A stretch of 35,979 bases of DNA from Deltaproteobacteria bacterium (GCA_016193465.1 JACPSE010000183.1:1-35979), one strand, 5' to 3'. Shown: positions 1-8,187, counted from the stretch's first letter. Notes: a model not told the origin generated them from the sequence alone. Made by a program: numbers and translations.

Positions 1-1
1 A

Positions 2-397
2 TGTCCGACTGGGGCGACTTATAAGCGGGAGGACGGGATTGTTTTGATTGATTACGATATGTGCATTGGGTGTCGTTCCTGCATGGAAGCGTGTCCCTAC
101 GGGCCGCGCGCTTTCTATGAGAGCGACGGCGCTTATTATCCCGGAGAGCAGACCCCTTACGAAAAGAGCCAGCAGGATTTTTCTGAAGGCGTCGTGATGA
201 AGTGTAATTTTTGCGTGGAGCGAGTGGATAAGGGACTGGATCCTGCCTGTGTGGTGACCTGTGTGACCGAATGCCGCGTTTTCGGCGACCTGGATGATCC
301 TCAGAGCGAGGTGTCGCGCTTGGTGGCGGAGAAAAAGGCCCGTCCTCTCTTACCTGAGAAGGGGCTCGATCCCTCCGTCTTCTATATCGGCAGTTAA
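2..397 (+). CDS. 4Fe-4S ferredoxin-type electron-transfer subunit, 5' truncated (DmsB/PhsB/NrfC-like)
   Basis: The gene enters the window already open: the frame beginning at base 2 reads CPTGATYKREDGIVLIDYDM without a stop, so the ATG at 59 or any later start is internal to a larger protein. Visible cysteine motifs are the tail of one cluster (CPTG), then CIGCRSCMEACP, then CNFCVERVDKGLDPACVVTCVTECRVFGD. This order is that of the four-cluster iron-sulfur subunits of molybdopterin oxidoreductases (DMSO, polysulfide, tetrathionate, nitrite reductase families), which pass electrons between a membrane anchor and a catalytic subunit. One oddity is CVTECR where the family usually has CPTxxR. The catalytic and membrane subunits, if present, lie to the left of the window. 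The next gene starts 33 bases downstream and is unrelated, so this is probably the end of its own operon. The exact substrate cannot be told. Confidence 0.9.
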   Translation, partial: CPTGATYKREDGIVLIDYDMCIGCRSCMEACPYGPRAFYESDGAYYPGEQTPYEKSQQDFSEGVVMKCNFCVERVDKGLDPACVVTCVTECRVFGDLDDPQSEVSRLVAEKKARPLLPEKGLDPSVFYIGS

Positions 398-430
398 GGC
401 TGGCATCCTTCTCAAGGGTTTAGGCTCATC

Positions 431-1363
431 GTGAAAGCATTTGTTCTTGCCGCGGTGGTCTGCTTGCCGTTCCTGACGCCGTCCCGCCTTTCTGCGCAAA
501 AGATAACTATTTTATACAGCAACGCAACTTTTACCGGCACCGCCCTGTTCGTGGCCAAGGATGCGGGGCTCTGCAAACAAAAGGGGCTAGAGCTTGAATT
601 GGTTCTGGGCGGTGGTTCCGCACCCACGGTCGGTGCTGTTCTGGGCGGGTATGCCCAATTTATTCAAGTCTCGGCCTCTTCGATAGTCAACGCCGCAATG
701 CAGGGCGGACCTGTTGTCATCGTGGCCAAGGTGATGGGACCTCCTCCCTATAAGCTCGTTGGAGGCATATCGGTTAAACGCGTCGGAGATCTCAAAGGGA
801 AAAAGATCGGGGTTAACCGGTTTGGTGGCGCTCCGGATTTTCTTTTGCGCCACGTTCTGGCAAAGAACAGACTGGATGCCCAAAAGGATCTTGCGATTCT
901 CCAGACGGGTGATCCAGCAGCCAGACTGGTGTCCCTGTTCAGCGGCGCCTTGGATGCCGCGATGCTTCTCGTTCCCGAAGAGAAAGTAGCGGTGGAAAAG
1001 GGTTACCCGGTGATCATCGATTTTGCCGCGCTGGGGTTGCCCTACGTCAATATCGTCTTCGGGGCCTACAAGAAATTCCTCGAGGAAAATCCCGCCCTGG
1101 TAAAGACCTTTCTCGGTTGTTACTGGGAAGGTGTAAAAAAGGCAAAGGCAGATCCTGAATTTACCAAGAAAGCCTTGGCCCGCTGGACGCGCACGAGCGA
1201 TTCGTCTCTGCTCGATTATACCTACAAATCGTGGCGCGCCGACTATGCCCCGGAATCCCTTAAGGTCGAGAGTAAAGAGCTTGATCTCTTGCTTGAGTCG
1301 GCGCCGAAGCTTGGCACCAGGAGGGACACTTCCCAGTTCCTCGACACGCGTTATCTCCCTTAG
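431..1363 (+). CDS. ABC-type substrate-binding protein, NMT1/THI5-like (NitT/TauT class)
   Basis: This 310-residue protein starts with GTG and opens with a cleavable signal peptide (MKAFVLAAVVCLPFLTPSRLSAQ), so it should be periplasmic. The mature part has the type-2 periplasmic binding fold pattern of the SsuA/TauA/THI5-like family: an early FVAKDAGLCKQKGLELELVLGGG segment, a VGDLKGKKIGVNRFGG segment near residue 120, and a SGALDAAMLLVPEE segment before the second lobe. Members bind small organic ions such as aliphatic sulfonates, nitrate, or pyrimidine precursors and hand them to an ABC permease. No permease or ATPase gene is near. It is the first of three such proteins in a row, the others at 1470 and 2520, each separated by about 100 bases. 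The ligand is unknown. Confidence 0.85.
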   Translation: MKAFVLAAVVCLPFLTPSRLSAQKITILYSNATFTGTALFVAKDAGLCKQKGLELELVLGGGSAPTVGAVLGGYAQFIQVSASSIVNAAMQGGPVVIVAKVMGPPPYKLVGGISVKRVGDLKGKKIGVNRFGGAPDFLLRHVLAKNRLDAQKDLAILQTGDPAARLVSLFSGALDAAMLLVPEEKVAVEKGYPVIIDFAALGLPYVNIVFGAYKKFLEENPALVKTFLGCYWEGVKKAKADPEFTKKALARWTRTSDSSLLDYTYKSWRADYAPESLKVESKELDLLLESAPKLGTRRDTSQFLDTRYLP

Positions 1364-1469
1364 GCAAGAGAGTTCGGAGGGTCCAGGTGAAGCCGCGAGA
1401 AGAAGCTTGTCCGATTTTCCGCGCGGCTACCGGGCGCTGTTCGGTCAATTCGACTCCGTGAGGTAAATT

Positions 1470-2429
1470 ATGGCAAGAGAAAAATGGCTATTGGCGGCAG
1501 GACACCACCACCTCTTTCACATCGTCGCGCCGATTGTGGCCCGTGCGCGCGGTTATTTTGAAGAGGAGGGCGCAGGGGAGTGCGATTTCTTTTGCACCGG
1601 AAGTGATTCCAACACCATCGAGGGGATGAAAGAGGGCAGGTATCAAGTCGGACTAGATCCCAAACCCTTTCTGGTCTGTGGAGCAAAAGCCCAAGGGGTA
1701 GATCTCTGGATCATCGGTGGATGGCTCAACAGCCCCGCTTACGCCTTTATGGCTGCCAAGGGCAGGGGGATCAGTTCGCTCAAGGCTCTCACAGGGAAAA
1801 AGGTCTCTGTCCGGGAGCCTGATGGTATTGATACCCGTTTCACCCGGGCGCTGTTTCGTCGGGAAGGTCTTGATGCGGATCGAATGGTTCAATGGGTGGT
1901 CAAAGGTTCTCGCTCGCGGCGTTTTCAGCAGCCGCTTTTGGACTCTGGGGAGGTTGATGCGGCAATGATTATTTCGGGGGATGCCGCGGAGATGGTCAAG
2001 GAAGGCTATCCACTTCTAGGGGATCTCTCAAAGGTCTATCCGCACGGTTATGCTGTGAGGGTTACGGCTGCAAGAGGGGATGTGGTGCGCGATGACGCGG
2101 CACGGCTTACGGGGCTTCTCAGCGCCTTGATCCGTTCTTATCGCTTCATGAACCAGCGGTATAGGGAAACGATGGAAATAGTTCAAAAGGCGGGTTATAA
2201 GCTGGACAAGGATATGGATGCGTCTCTGTGGGAAGGGAAGTACCACATGTTTGAGCAGATCCCTCAAGATGGCATGGTAAATGAGACGGGCCTGGAGCTA
2301 GTGATCGGAGAGGAAAAGGCGACGGGCAAACTTCCGAGTGGTTTCAGTATCGACGAAATTCTCATGGACCGGTTGGTGAAAGAGGCCGCCGATTCTGTAA
2401 ACCGCCGCTTTGGCATGGGGTGCGAATAG
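1470..2429 (+). CDS. NMT1/THI5-like binding protein lacking a signal peptide
   Basis: A 319-residue protein starting MAREKWLLAAGHHHLFHIVAP. It has the family layout (ARGYFEEEG, LKALTGKKVSVREPDGIDTRF, LLDSGEVDAAMIISGDAAEMVKEGYPLL) of NMT1/THI5-like periplasmic binding proteins. Unlike its two neighbours it shows no hydrophobic leader, so it is predicted to stay in the cytoplasm. The first residues GHHHLFHIVAP are where a ligand-contacting loop normally sits directly after the leader, so the mature domain appears complete and the leader is genuinely absent. I checked for an in-frame upstream extension and see none with a leader. It could be a cytoplasmic THI5-like enzyme or sensor rather than a transport protein; the function is not assigned. 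It lies between two secreted paralogues. Confidence 0.75.
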   Translation: MAREKWLLAAGHHHLFHIVAPIVARARGYFEEEGAGECDFFCTGSDSNTIEGMKEGRYQVGLDPKPFLVCGAKAQGVDLWIIGGWLNSPAYAFMAAKGRGISSLKALTGKKVSVREPDGIDTRFTRALFRREGLDADRMVQWVVKGSRSRRFQQPLLDSGEVDAAMIISGDAAEMVKEGYPLLGDLSKVYPHGYAVRVTAARGDVVRDDAARLTGLLSALIRSYRFMNQRYRETMEIVQKAGYKLDKDMDASLWEGKYHMFEQIPQDGMVNETGLELVIGEEKATGKLPSGFSIDEILMDRLVKEAADSVNRRFGMGCE

Positions 2430-2507
2430 GGGGTGTCTCGCCGCTACGAGGTCCGTCCGAGAGGGTGCTATGCGACTTGCGATAGTGGAATTTCGGGTGG
2501 CTCAAAA

Positions 2508-2513
2508 AGGAGG
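2508..2513 (+). promoter_or_regulatory. Strong Shine-Dalgarno that fixes the start of the third binding protein
   Basis: AGGAGG followed by six bases and then GTG at 2520. The open frame begins at 2433, but only translation from 2520 places a signal peptide at the N terminus, so this site decides the start. Confidence 0.75.
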
Positions 2514-2519
2514 GAGTCT

Positions 2520-3560
2520 GTGAAAAAGGACTTCTCTGGGGCGATTTCGCAGAGGGTGAGAAAGGGAGGGTTGCTGTCTCTTTGTCTTCTCCTTCTGTTT
2601 GGGAGTTCCGGCAAGGCGGCGGAGTTGCCTCTGGTGCGCATCGCCCACGGGGCCTTCAACGAAAAGGTTGAAGCGCTCTGGATTGGGGTCGAGCAGGGTT
2701 TTTTCCGCAAGCACGGTCTCCAGGTCGAAGTCATTAATATCCGCAGCGGCCCTCAAACGATGGCGGCGCTGGCCTCCGGCGATATCCAGATGGCTTACAC
2801 GATCCCAGGAGCGGTATTAAGCGCTGCCGCGGGAGGGATGGACATCGCTTTCTTTGGCGGTGTCGTCAATCGGGGCGACGGCGATTTTGTCGTAGCGTCA
2901 TCGATCCGTAGAAGCGAAGATCTCAAAGGGAAAAGAGTTGGCGTTCAGAGCATCGGCGGCGGGGTTTGGTCCTTGACTATGCTGGCCCTCGAATACTTCA
3001 AGCTGGAACCGACGAGAGACAAAATCCTCATAATGATCGTTGGGGACCAGTCCGTCCTAACTCAGGCCTTGGCGACCGGCTCGATCGACGGCGCTTATCT
3101 GGGTTATACCTTCAGTACGATACTGAAGGAGAAGGGCTTTCGCGTTCTATTGGATATCGGCCAATCCCCAATCCCTTATCAGGGCCTGTCGCTCGCCACT
3201 GGGCGCTCTTATCTCAGGCAGAATCCTCAAGTGGTCGATTCGGTTCTCAGAGGGGTAATCGAATCGGTTGCCTTCATTCAGAGCCCGGCCAACCGAGCGA
3301 CGGTGCTTAAGTCTCTGGCCAAGAATCTGAGACTCAAAGGCACTGGAGGGGCGGAAAATGGGCATGGGGTTTTGCAGTGGCTCTACAGTTTTGATATCAA
3401 ACCTAATTTGAAAGGCATTGAAAACATGCAGCGCCTCCTCTCTATCACCAATCCCCGGGTAAAAGAAGTCAAGGCCGAAGATGTGGTGGACAATAGTGCG
3501 GTGGAGCGTCTGGAAAAGAGCGTCTTTTATCGGGATCTCGTGGCTGCGGCAAAAAGGTAG
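2520..3560 (+). CDS. ABC-type substrate-binding protein, NMT1/THI5-like, third paralogue
   Basis: A 346-residue secreted protein. From the GTG at 2520 the product begins with a basic stretch (KKDFSGAISQRVRKGG) then a hydrophobic core LLSLCLLLLFGSS and a likely cleavage after GKAAE, a normal signal peptide; the frame extends 29 codons upstream to 2433 but those residues are not leader-like and overlap almost to the stop of the previous gene. Family features: FFRKHGLQVEVINIRSGPQ, LASGDIQMAYTIPGA, SEDLKGKRVGVQSIGGG, and a C-terminal helix-rich part. It should bind a small organic ligand in the periplasm. No transporter partner is encoded nearby, as for the two upstream paralogues. A LLM oxidoreductase follows after 49 bases and may act on the same class of ligand. 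Confidence 0.85.
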   Translation: MKKDFSGAISQRVRKGGLLSLCLLLLFGSSGKAAELPLVRIAHGAFNEKVEALWIGVEQGFFRKHGLQVEVINIRSGPQTMAALASGDIQMAYTIPGAVLSAAAGGMDIAFFGGVVNRGDGDFVVASSIRRSEDLKGKRVGVQSIGGGVWSLTMLALEYFKLEPTRDKILIMIVGDQSVLTQALATGSIDGAYLGYTFSTILKEKGFRVLLDIGQSPIPYQGLSLATGRSYLRQNPQVVDSVLRGVIESVAFIQSPANRATVLKSLAKNLRLKGTGGAENGHGVLQWLYSFDIKPNLKGIENMQRLLSITNPRVKEVKAEDVVDNSAVERLEKSVFYRDLVAAAKR

Positions 3561-3609
3561 CCAATCCCACGCCGGCAGACCATCAGTTCATGCAGGGACA
3601 CTGTCAATC

Positions 3610-4524
3610 GTGCAATTCGGTATAGCTCTACCTCACTTCGGGCCGGCGGCTAGTCCTGAGGCTATCATAAAGGTAGCAAAGAAGGCTGAGGCGTTGTCGT
3701 TCGACTCAGTCTGGGTTCTGGATCGCCTCCTGTGGCCTTTGCAGGCAATTGCCAGATATCCTGGAAACCCCCAGGGTAAACTCCCTGCGGTCATGCAGAA
3801 TAGCTATGACCCTTTAACGGTTCTTGCCTTTGCGGCGGCTCACACTGAACGGGTGCGCCTGGGGACCAGCGTGTTGGTGGCAGCCTACCGCAGCCCGGTG
3901 GTTGTAGCCAAGATGGCAGCAACTTTGGATGTGCTTTCGGGAGGCCGCCTTATTCTTGGGCTGGGTAGCGGCTGGAGCCAGGATGAGTTTATTTCCGTCA
4001 ACCAGCCCTGGATGGAAAGGGATGAGCGGACGGATGAATTTATTAAGGTCCTGCGTGCCCTTTGGACCACTGAGAAAGCGGGTTTTGAGGGGAAATACTA
4101 TCGGGTTCCGGAGGCATACTTTTTACCCAAGCCACTTCAGATGCCAGGTCCGCCCATTTGGATTGGGGGAAACAGCCGGCGGGCGGTCCGGCGGGCTGCG
4201 GAGTTTGGAGACAGTTGGCATCCGACCAGCCGTTTGAGCCCTTCGGCTTTGGCCGAGGAGATGAAATACCTCCGGGAACTGGCGCGCAAAGCAGGCCGTG
4301 ACCCTGAGGCGGTGGCGCTCACTCTGCGCTGGAATGCCCTACCGGACCTAAAACAAAAGAGCGCTGTTCAAGAAACGAAGGGGAGGCTCCGTCAATACCA
4401 GGAGGCTGGCGTTCGGCACATCTGCTTCGACCTCAACCTCCCACAGCCAGTTTCCCTTGCGCTCGCGCTTGAGACCATGGAGCGGCTCGTGCATGAAGCA
4501 CTGCCGGGAATTTGGCAAGGGTGA
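3610..4524 (+). CDS. LLM-class (luciferase-like) flavin/F420-dependent oxidoreductase
   Basis: The protein is 304 residues from the GTG at 3610, which gives the family-typical opening VQFGIALPHFGPAASPEAI; the open frame reaches back to 3481 but that part overlaps the previous gene. The TIM-barrel luciferase-like family is shown by FDSVWVLDRL, DPLTVLAFAAAHTERVRLGTSVLVAAYRSPVVVAKMAATLDVLSGGRLILGLGSGW in order (strands 3 to 5 of the barrel) and GPPIWIGGNSRRAVRRAAEFGDSWHP near residue 180. Such enzymes use FMN or coenzyme F420 for monooxygenation or hydride transfer on sulfonates, alkanes, nitriles and other small organics. Its place directly behind sulfonate-type binding proteins is consistent with a desulfonation-like role, but this is inference. 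The cofactor is not decided by sequence. Confidence 0.88.
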   Translation: MQFGIALPHFGPAASPEAIIKVAKKAEALSFDSVWVLDRLLWPLQAIARYPGNPQGKLPAVMQNSYDPLTVLAFAAAHTERVRLGTSVLVAAYRSPVVVAKMAATLDVLSGGRLILGLGSGWSQDEFISVNQPWMERDERTDEFIKVLRALWTTEKAGFEGKYYRVPEAYFLPKPLQMPGPPIWIGGNSRRAVRRAAEFGDSWHPTSRLSPSALAEEMKYLRELARKAGRDPEAVALTLRWNALPDLKQKSAVQETKGRLRQYQEAGVRHICFDLNLPQPVSLALALETMERLVHEALPGIWQG

Positions 4525-4590
4525 AAAACTCTATTTGCAAACCGACCTGGCTCTCGCCTTCGGTTGAAACCTTTCTCGCTTGGCCGGTTC

Positions 4591-4854
4591 TCACTCCTTG
4601 ACGCAACCCTGTCCGCATCCCCGCTCTCTCGCCCACAGCGAGCAGTTTTTGACTCGCAGTAAGGGTCTGCCGAAGGCCGAGGAAAAGGCAGCGGCTTGAG
4701 CGTCGATATCGACCTCGGCTGATCCGTTGGTTTCCGGGCACCGGAAGACCATCTTGTGGCTATAGCGCCGGAAGGTGTGAACGACAACCGGGAAGAGGAC
4801 ATAGAGACACGCAAGCGCAACGACCGCTGCAATCGTGATTAATGGAGTATTCAT
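4591..4854 (-). CDS. Small single-span membrane protein with C-terminal cysteine motif
   Basis: An 87-residue protein. A strong ribosome site (AGGAGG, near 4860 to 4865) precedes the ATG. Residues 4 to 27 form one hydrophobic span (ITIAAVVALACLYVLFPVVV), followed by a soluble part with FRCPETNGSAEVDID and the ending NCSLWARERGCGQGCVKE. The spaced cysteines (one after FR, then C..C.C near the end) could bind a metal or be redox active. I have seen this arrangement as a conserved hypothetical in environmental Proteobacteria-like genomes but know of no assigned function. It lies 87 bases downstream of the LysR gene on the same strand and may be co-transcribed with it. Confidence 0.65.
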   Translation of the reverse strand: MNTPLITIAAVVALACLYVLFPVVVHTFRRYSHKMVFRCPETNGSAEVDIDAQAAAFSSAFGRPLLRVKNCSLWARERGCGQGCVKE

Positions 4855-4941
4855 CTGCGCCTCCTTTGCTTCTCTCGTAGATCTAAAGAGCCGCGAAAAG
4901 CCTGCCCGCTTAGAAAAATCCTTCTCCCACCCAAAGACCGG

Positions 4942-5826
4942 CTAATCATCATCTTCGGTAAGAACGGCAATGAATGTTTTCACCGCCGGAGGTAGCACCC
5001 TGCCGCGCCGATGGAGGATGGCAATCGGGCGCGTAAAGGGGCCCTCCTCGAGCGGAAGTGCCTTGAGCTGGCCCGCCTGGATCTCAGACTTTATCGTCAT
5101 CGATGGAACGATAGCAATGCCGATTCCTATCTCCACAGCGCGCTTGATCAGCTCGATGTTGTCGAATTCCGTTTTGGTCACAACGGCAACCCCATTTTTT
5201 TTGAGGATCTCATCCAGTGCCCTGCGCGTCGGAATATCTCCTTGAAACTTGACGAAAGGCTGAGCAGCCAGTTTTTTTAACGCTATCGACTGGTACTGAG
5301 CGAAAGGGTGATCGGGGGAGCAGATCAGGACCAGTTCATCCTCACGGAATGGAATCCACCGAAGCTGGGGTTTGTTGGCGGGATAGGCGACGATCCCGAG
5401 GTCAACAGAACCGTTGGCGACATCCTGGTAGATTTTATTCGACCTGCTGTATTCGATCTGGACCTCTATTTCAGGATAGCTTTTGAGAAACTTTTTGACG
5501 TGGGGAGCCAGCTCATACAGCCCTACGCTGTAAATGGCCGCCAGCCTGACTGACCCAGTGATCTTGCCATTTAACCCTCGCAAGTGTTCCTCAAGCTCGC
5601 GCAGCTCGGCGAGAATGCGCCTGGCGCCTTTATAGACTGCCTCCCCGGCTTTGGTTAGGAAGAGCTGCGTGCCATGCCGCTCAATGAGGGGCATCCCGAA
5701 TCTCTTTTCTAAAACTTTAAGGCGCTGGCTTACCGCTGACTGGGTAATAGAGTTCGCCGCTGCCGCCTGGGTAAAGCCTTTAAGCTGTATGACGTCGCAG
5801 AATAGCTTTAGGGTTTCAATATCCAC
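4942..5826 (-). CDS. LysR-family transcriptional regulator
   Basis: A 294-residue regulator from the GTG at 5826 (VDIETLKLFCDVIQLKGFTQAAAANSITQ), which is the canonical LysR N terminus; the frame runs back to 5892 but that extension is not family-like. The winged helix-turn-helix covers residues 1 to 60 (AAAANSITQSAVSQRLKVLEKRFGMPLIERH) and the remaining part is the effector-binding domain (SVRLAAIYSVGLYELAPHVKKF, LGIVAYPANKPQL, IEIGIAIVP-type segments). The sequence resembles the CysB/CbbR/CysL branch. A purine-rich site AAAAGAAG sits just before the start. It is read toward the small membrane protein gene, and its targets are unknown; the binding-protein cluster on its far side is a possibility. 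Confidence 0.9.
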   Translation of the reverse strand: MDIETLKLFCDVIQLKGFTQAAAANSITQSAVSQRLKVLEKRFGMPLIERHGTQLFLTKAGEAVYKGARRILAELRELEEHLRGLNGKITGSVRLAAIYSVGLYELAPHVKKFLKSYPEIEVQIEYSRSNKIYQDVANGSVDLGIVAYPANKPQLRWIPFREDELVLICSPDHPFAQYQSIALKKLAAQPFVKFQGDIPTRRALDEILKKNGVAVVTKTEFDNIELIKRAVEIGIGIAIVPSMTIKSEIQAGQLKALPLEEGPFTRPIAILHRRGRVLPPAVKTFIAVLTEDDD

Positions 5827-5849
5827 AATTCTTCTTTTATAATTGCCCC

Positions 5850-5865
5850 AGCAAAAAAGAGGCCA
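5850..5865 (-). promoter_or_regulatory. Possible sigma-54 promoter for the LysR gene
   Basis: On the - strand the sequence is TGGCCTCTTTTTTGCT. It has GG and GC separated by ten bases, the -24/-12 hallmark, and matches the consensus except for C in place of A after TGGC. The predicted start (12 bases past the -12 C) is 5839, leaving a 13-base leader that holds the ribosome site. It lacks the paired palindromes seen at the other promoters, so it may be coincidence. Confidence 0.35.
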
Positions 5866-5991
5866 AAGGAGGGCGTGCATTCTAACAGTCAAGGGAAGGC
5901 TCCTAATGGCCTTGGATTCCTAGGGTTGCGAGGGCCGCTCCAAGATTTTCTCAGATCTGGGAGAGCCAGGACTTGTTCACCTTGGTTTTCT

Positions 5992-6594
5992 CTACGGGTG
6001 CGCTCCCAAGACAGTAAAGCCCTTCTCCGCGAGCGCATCAGCGATGCGGCTGGGATCAGCAGCCTTCAAGCGCAGGTAGCAAACTGAACTCTCGCCCCAC
6101 TTCTCTCGGTACGTTCCCACGCCCAGGACCTCACCGTCTTGCTCAGAGACCGTTGTAGAAGCGCTGGAGAGGTCGTGTCCTTCTCCCTCCAGTAGGAGGT
6201 CAATGCGGCTGGTATCCTCTTCTGAAGCGCCCATGACGTCGAGAAAGGCCTGGAGGATGTCGCTGGTCGTGATGATGCCAACCAATTTCTTATTTTCGAC
6301 CACAGGGAGAGCGCCAATCTTGTGTTTGAGCAGCAACTGCGCAGCTTCCTCAAGAGTGGATTGAGGGTTTACGGTTATCAGATTCTCTGCCATCGCGACA
6401 TCAACCTTGGTGCGATCGAGAAATCCCGTATGCTGGCGCAGATCCCGATCAGTGATGATGCCGACCAGTTCTCCCTCCTTGACTACTGGCAGTCGGCGAA
6501 AACTGCCCGTTCGCATCTTTTCCCTAGCCGCGGCCAAATGGTCCTCTGGAGCAATCGTTACCGGCTCCCTGCTCATGCGCTTGCCGACCAGCAT
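5992..6594 (-). CDS. CBS-pair protein with C-terminal ACT-like domain (AcuB-like)
   Basis: A 200-residue protein, started here at the ATG at 6594 (MLVGKRMSREPVTIAPEDHL) because a GGGAGAA ribosome site precedes it; the frame extends to 6645, overlapping the upstream gene. It has two CBS motifs, residues 1 to 55 (PVTIAPEDHLAAAREKM..FRRLPVV..GELVGIITDRDL) and 65 to 120 (ITVNPQSTLEEAAQLLLKHKIGALPVVENKKLVGIITTSDIL), then an ACT-like C-terminal domain. CBS pairs bind adenine nucleotides such as AMP and ATP; AcuB-type proteins affect acetate/acetoin metabolism. It sits 47 bases downstream of the sigma-54 response regulator on the same strand and is probably co-transcribed, suggesting an energy-charge input to the same programme. 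Role inferred, not shown. Confidence 0.85.
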   Translation of the reverse strand: MLVGKRMSREPVTIAPEDHLAAAREKMRTGSFRRLPVVKEGELVGIITDRDLRQHTGFLDRTKVDVAMAENLITVNPQSTLEEAAQLLLKHKIGALPVVENKKLVGIITTSDILQAFLDVMGASEEDTSRIDLLLEGEGHDLSSASTTVSEQDGEVLGVGTYREKWGESSVCYLRLKAADPSRIADALAEKGFTVLGAHP

Positions 6595-6641
6595 CTTATT
6601 CTCCCTTTGTTTTGATTGAGAACGTTGACAACGAATGTTCT

Positions 6642-7991
6642 TCAATCAAAATCGAGGCCCAACTTCTCCATCTTGCGGTAGAGCGTGGAGAGGCTAAAGC
6701 CGAGGATTTCCGCGGCGCGCTTCTTATCGCCGCCTGTTTTTTCGAGAATCCTTTCAAGGTGGTTTTTCTCACATCCCCTGAGCGCCTCTTCGAGGTTGCC
6801 ATTCAGGGAAACTTCCTTTTCGGGGGCCTCCTCGCCAGGCAAATCGGCAGACGTGATCCACTCGCCGTTGCCCAGAATCATGGCCCGCTCCAGGACGTTA
6901 TCGAGCTCGCGGACGTTTCCCTTCCAAAGAAGCGACATGAGGGTCCTCATGGTTGCATTGTCCACCCCCTTGTAGTTTTTCTTCATCTCCAGGTTGTGGC
7001 GATGAATCAGGTGCTCCACCAATAGAGGGATATCCTCGCGTCGCTCGCGCAGCGGGGGAATGTGAATGCCTATGACGTTCAGCCGGTAATACAGGTCTCC
7101 GCGGAAGCGGCCAGCCTCAACTTCCTCTTTGAGCTCGCGATTGGTGGAAGCCAGAATGCGAACATCCACGTGCACGGGATTGTTGGAGCCTACCGGCAAC
7201 ACTTTCTTTTCTTCAATGACCCGCAGGAGTTTTGGCTGCAGGCTCAAGGGCATCTCCCCGATCTCATCGAGAAAGATCGTGCCTCCGCGGGCCCGTTGAA
7301 ACAGTCCCTCCTGAGAGCCAACGGCGCCGGTGAAAGCACCTTTGACGTAGCCAAAGAGTTGGCTTTCAAGCAGGGTTTCTGGGATTGCGCTGCAGTTTAC
7401 CGGGAGGAACACGTTGTCTTTGCGGGGGCTTTGCATATGGATGGTTCGGGCCACCACTTCTTTTCCCGCTCCGCTCTCGCCGGTGATAAGCACCGTGGAG
7501 GGAGTGGGCGCCACCTTTTCTATCAGCATTAAGATTTCCTGCATTACCTGGCTTCGCCCAACCGGCTGATCTGAGGCGAAATGCCTGTTAATTTCCCGCC
7601 TGAGCACTTGGATCTCCCAGGCGAGGTTCCTGTGGTTCATGAGATGATGTATCTTGCGCAGCACTTCCTCAAAGATGAGCGGTTTTAGAATGTAGTCCTG
7701 AGCGCCTAGACGCATGGCTTCTATCGCCGTCTCGACCGAGGCATGGGCAGTCATGAGGACCACGAGGGTCTGTGGAGAAACTTCCCGAACGTGCTTCAGC
7801 ACCGCCAGCCCGTCAGCTCCAGGCAGTACTAGGTCTGTCAAAACAAGGTCCAGATCAAGCTCATCCGCCTGCTTTATCGCTGCTCTGCCATCGGCAGCCT
7901 CGTAAACCTGGTGGCCTTCTTCACGCAAAAGCTCGCAAAGACTCTGTCGAGCAGTTTCTTGATCCTCAACCACGAGGACGGTTCCGGTCAT
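6642..7991 (-). CDS. Sigma-54-dependent response regulator, NtrC family
   Basis: A complete 449-residue three-domain activator. The receiver domain (1 to 120) has acidic residues near 9 to 10, the phosphoacceptor Asp53 in LTDLVLPGADG and Lys103 in YILKPL. The AAA+ domain (about 143 to 370) has Walker A GESGAGKE (171 to 178), the sigma-54 contact loop GAFTGA (218 to 223) and Walker B TIFLDEIGE. The C terminus has a Fis-type helix-turn-helix (KKRAAEILGFSLSTLYRKMEKLG). It would be phosphorylated by the kinase encoded upstream at 8188-10239 and then open sigma-54 promoters. A good sigma-54 promoter lies at 8115-8130 in front of it, so it may be positively autoregulated. Eight strong sigma-54 promoters in the window and three pairs of palindromes make this protein the likely master activator of the region. 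Confidence 0.97.
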   Translation of the reverse strand: MTGTVLVVEDQETARQSLCELLREEGHQVYEAADGRAAIKQADELDLDLVLTDLVLPGADGLAVLKHVREVSPQTLVVLMTAHASVETAIEAMRLGAQDYILKPLIFEEVLRKIHHLMNHRNLAWEIQVLRREINRHFASDQPVGRSQVMQEILMLIEKVAPTPSTVLITGESGAGKEVVARTIHMQSPRKDNVFLPVNCSAIPETLLESQLFGYVKGAFTGAVGSQEGLFQRARGGTIFLDEIGEMPLSLQPKLLRVIEEKKVLPVGSNNPVHVDVRILASTNRELKEEVEAGRFRGDLYYRLNVIGIHIPPLRERREDIPLLVEHLIHRHNLEMKKNYKGVDNATMRTLMSLLWKGNVRELDNVLERAMILGNGEWITSADLPGEEAPEKEVSLNGNLEEALRGCEKNHLERILEKTGGDKKRAAEILGFSLSTLYRKMEKLGLDFD

Positions 7992-8114
7992 GCCAATAGC
8001 CCCTTTCTGTATTTCTCATAATTGCGAAAAAAGCCGCCTTTTTTTTCAGAAACGCAGCAGTGGCGAAGAAACCCTTTGAATTTCAAAGGCCTTTACCACC
8101 GATGTTTTTAAGTT

Positions 8115-8130
8115 CGCAAATCCTATGCCA
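8115..8130 (-). promoter_or_regulatory. Sigma-54 promoter of the response regulator gene
   Basis: The - strand reads TGGCATAGGATTTGCG, matching TGGCAYRNNNNTTGCW at nearly every position, with GG and GC ten bases apart. The predicted transcription start is near 8104, giving a leader of about 113 bases to the ATG at 7991. It lies in the 196-base gap after the histidine kinase gene. I did not find the paired palindrome upstream of it. Confidence 0.75.
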
Positions 8131-8187
8131 CCGTGCCAGGAAGGGTTTTATAAAGGACGACGTGCGCTGACGAGCCCGAAGGTCCCC

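Noticed and set aside
1..24. Gene start at the ATG at base 1
   Set aside because: That frame stops after seven codons; the frame from base 2 continues into the iron-sulfur motifs.
8022..8046. A/T-rich inverted repeat (AAAAAAG and CTTTTTT) in the leader of the regulator gene
   Set aside because: The stem is almost only A-T pairs and would be weak; no gene reads toward it that needs a terminator.
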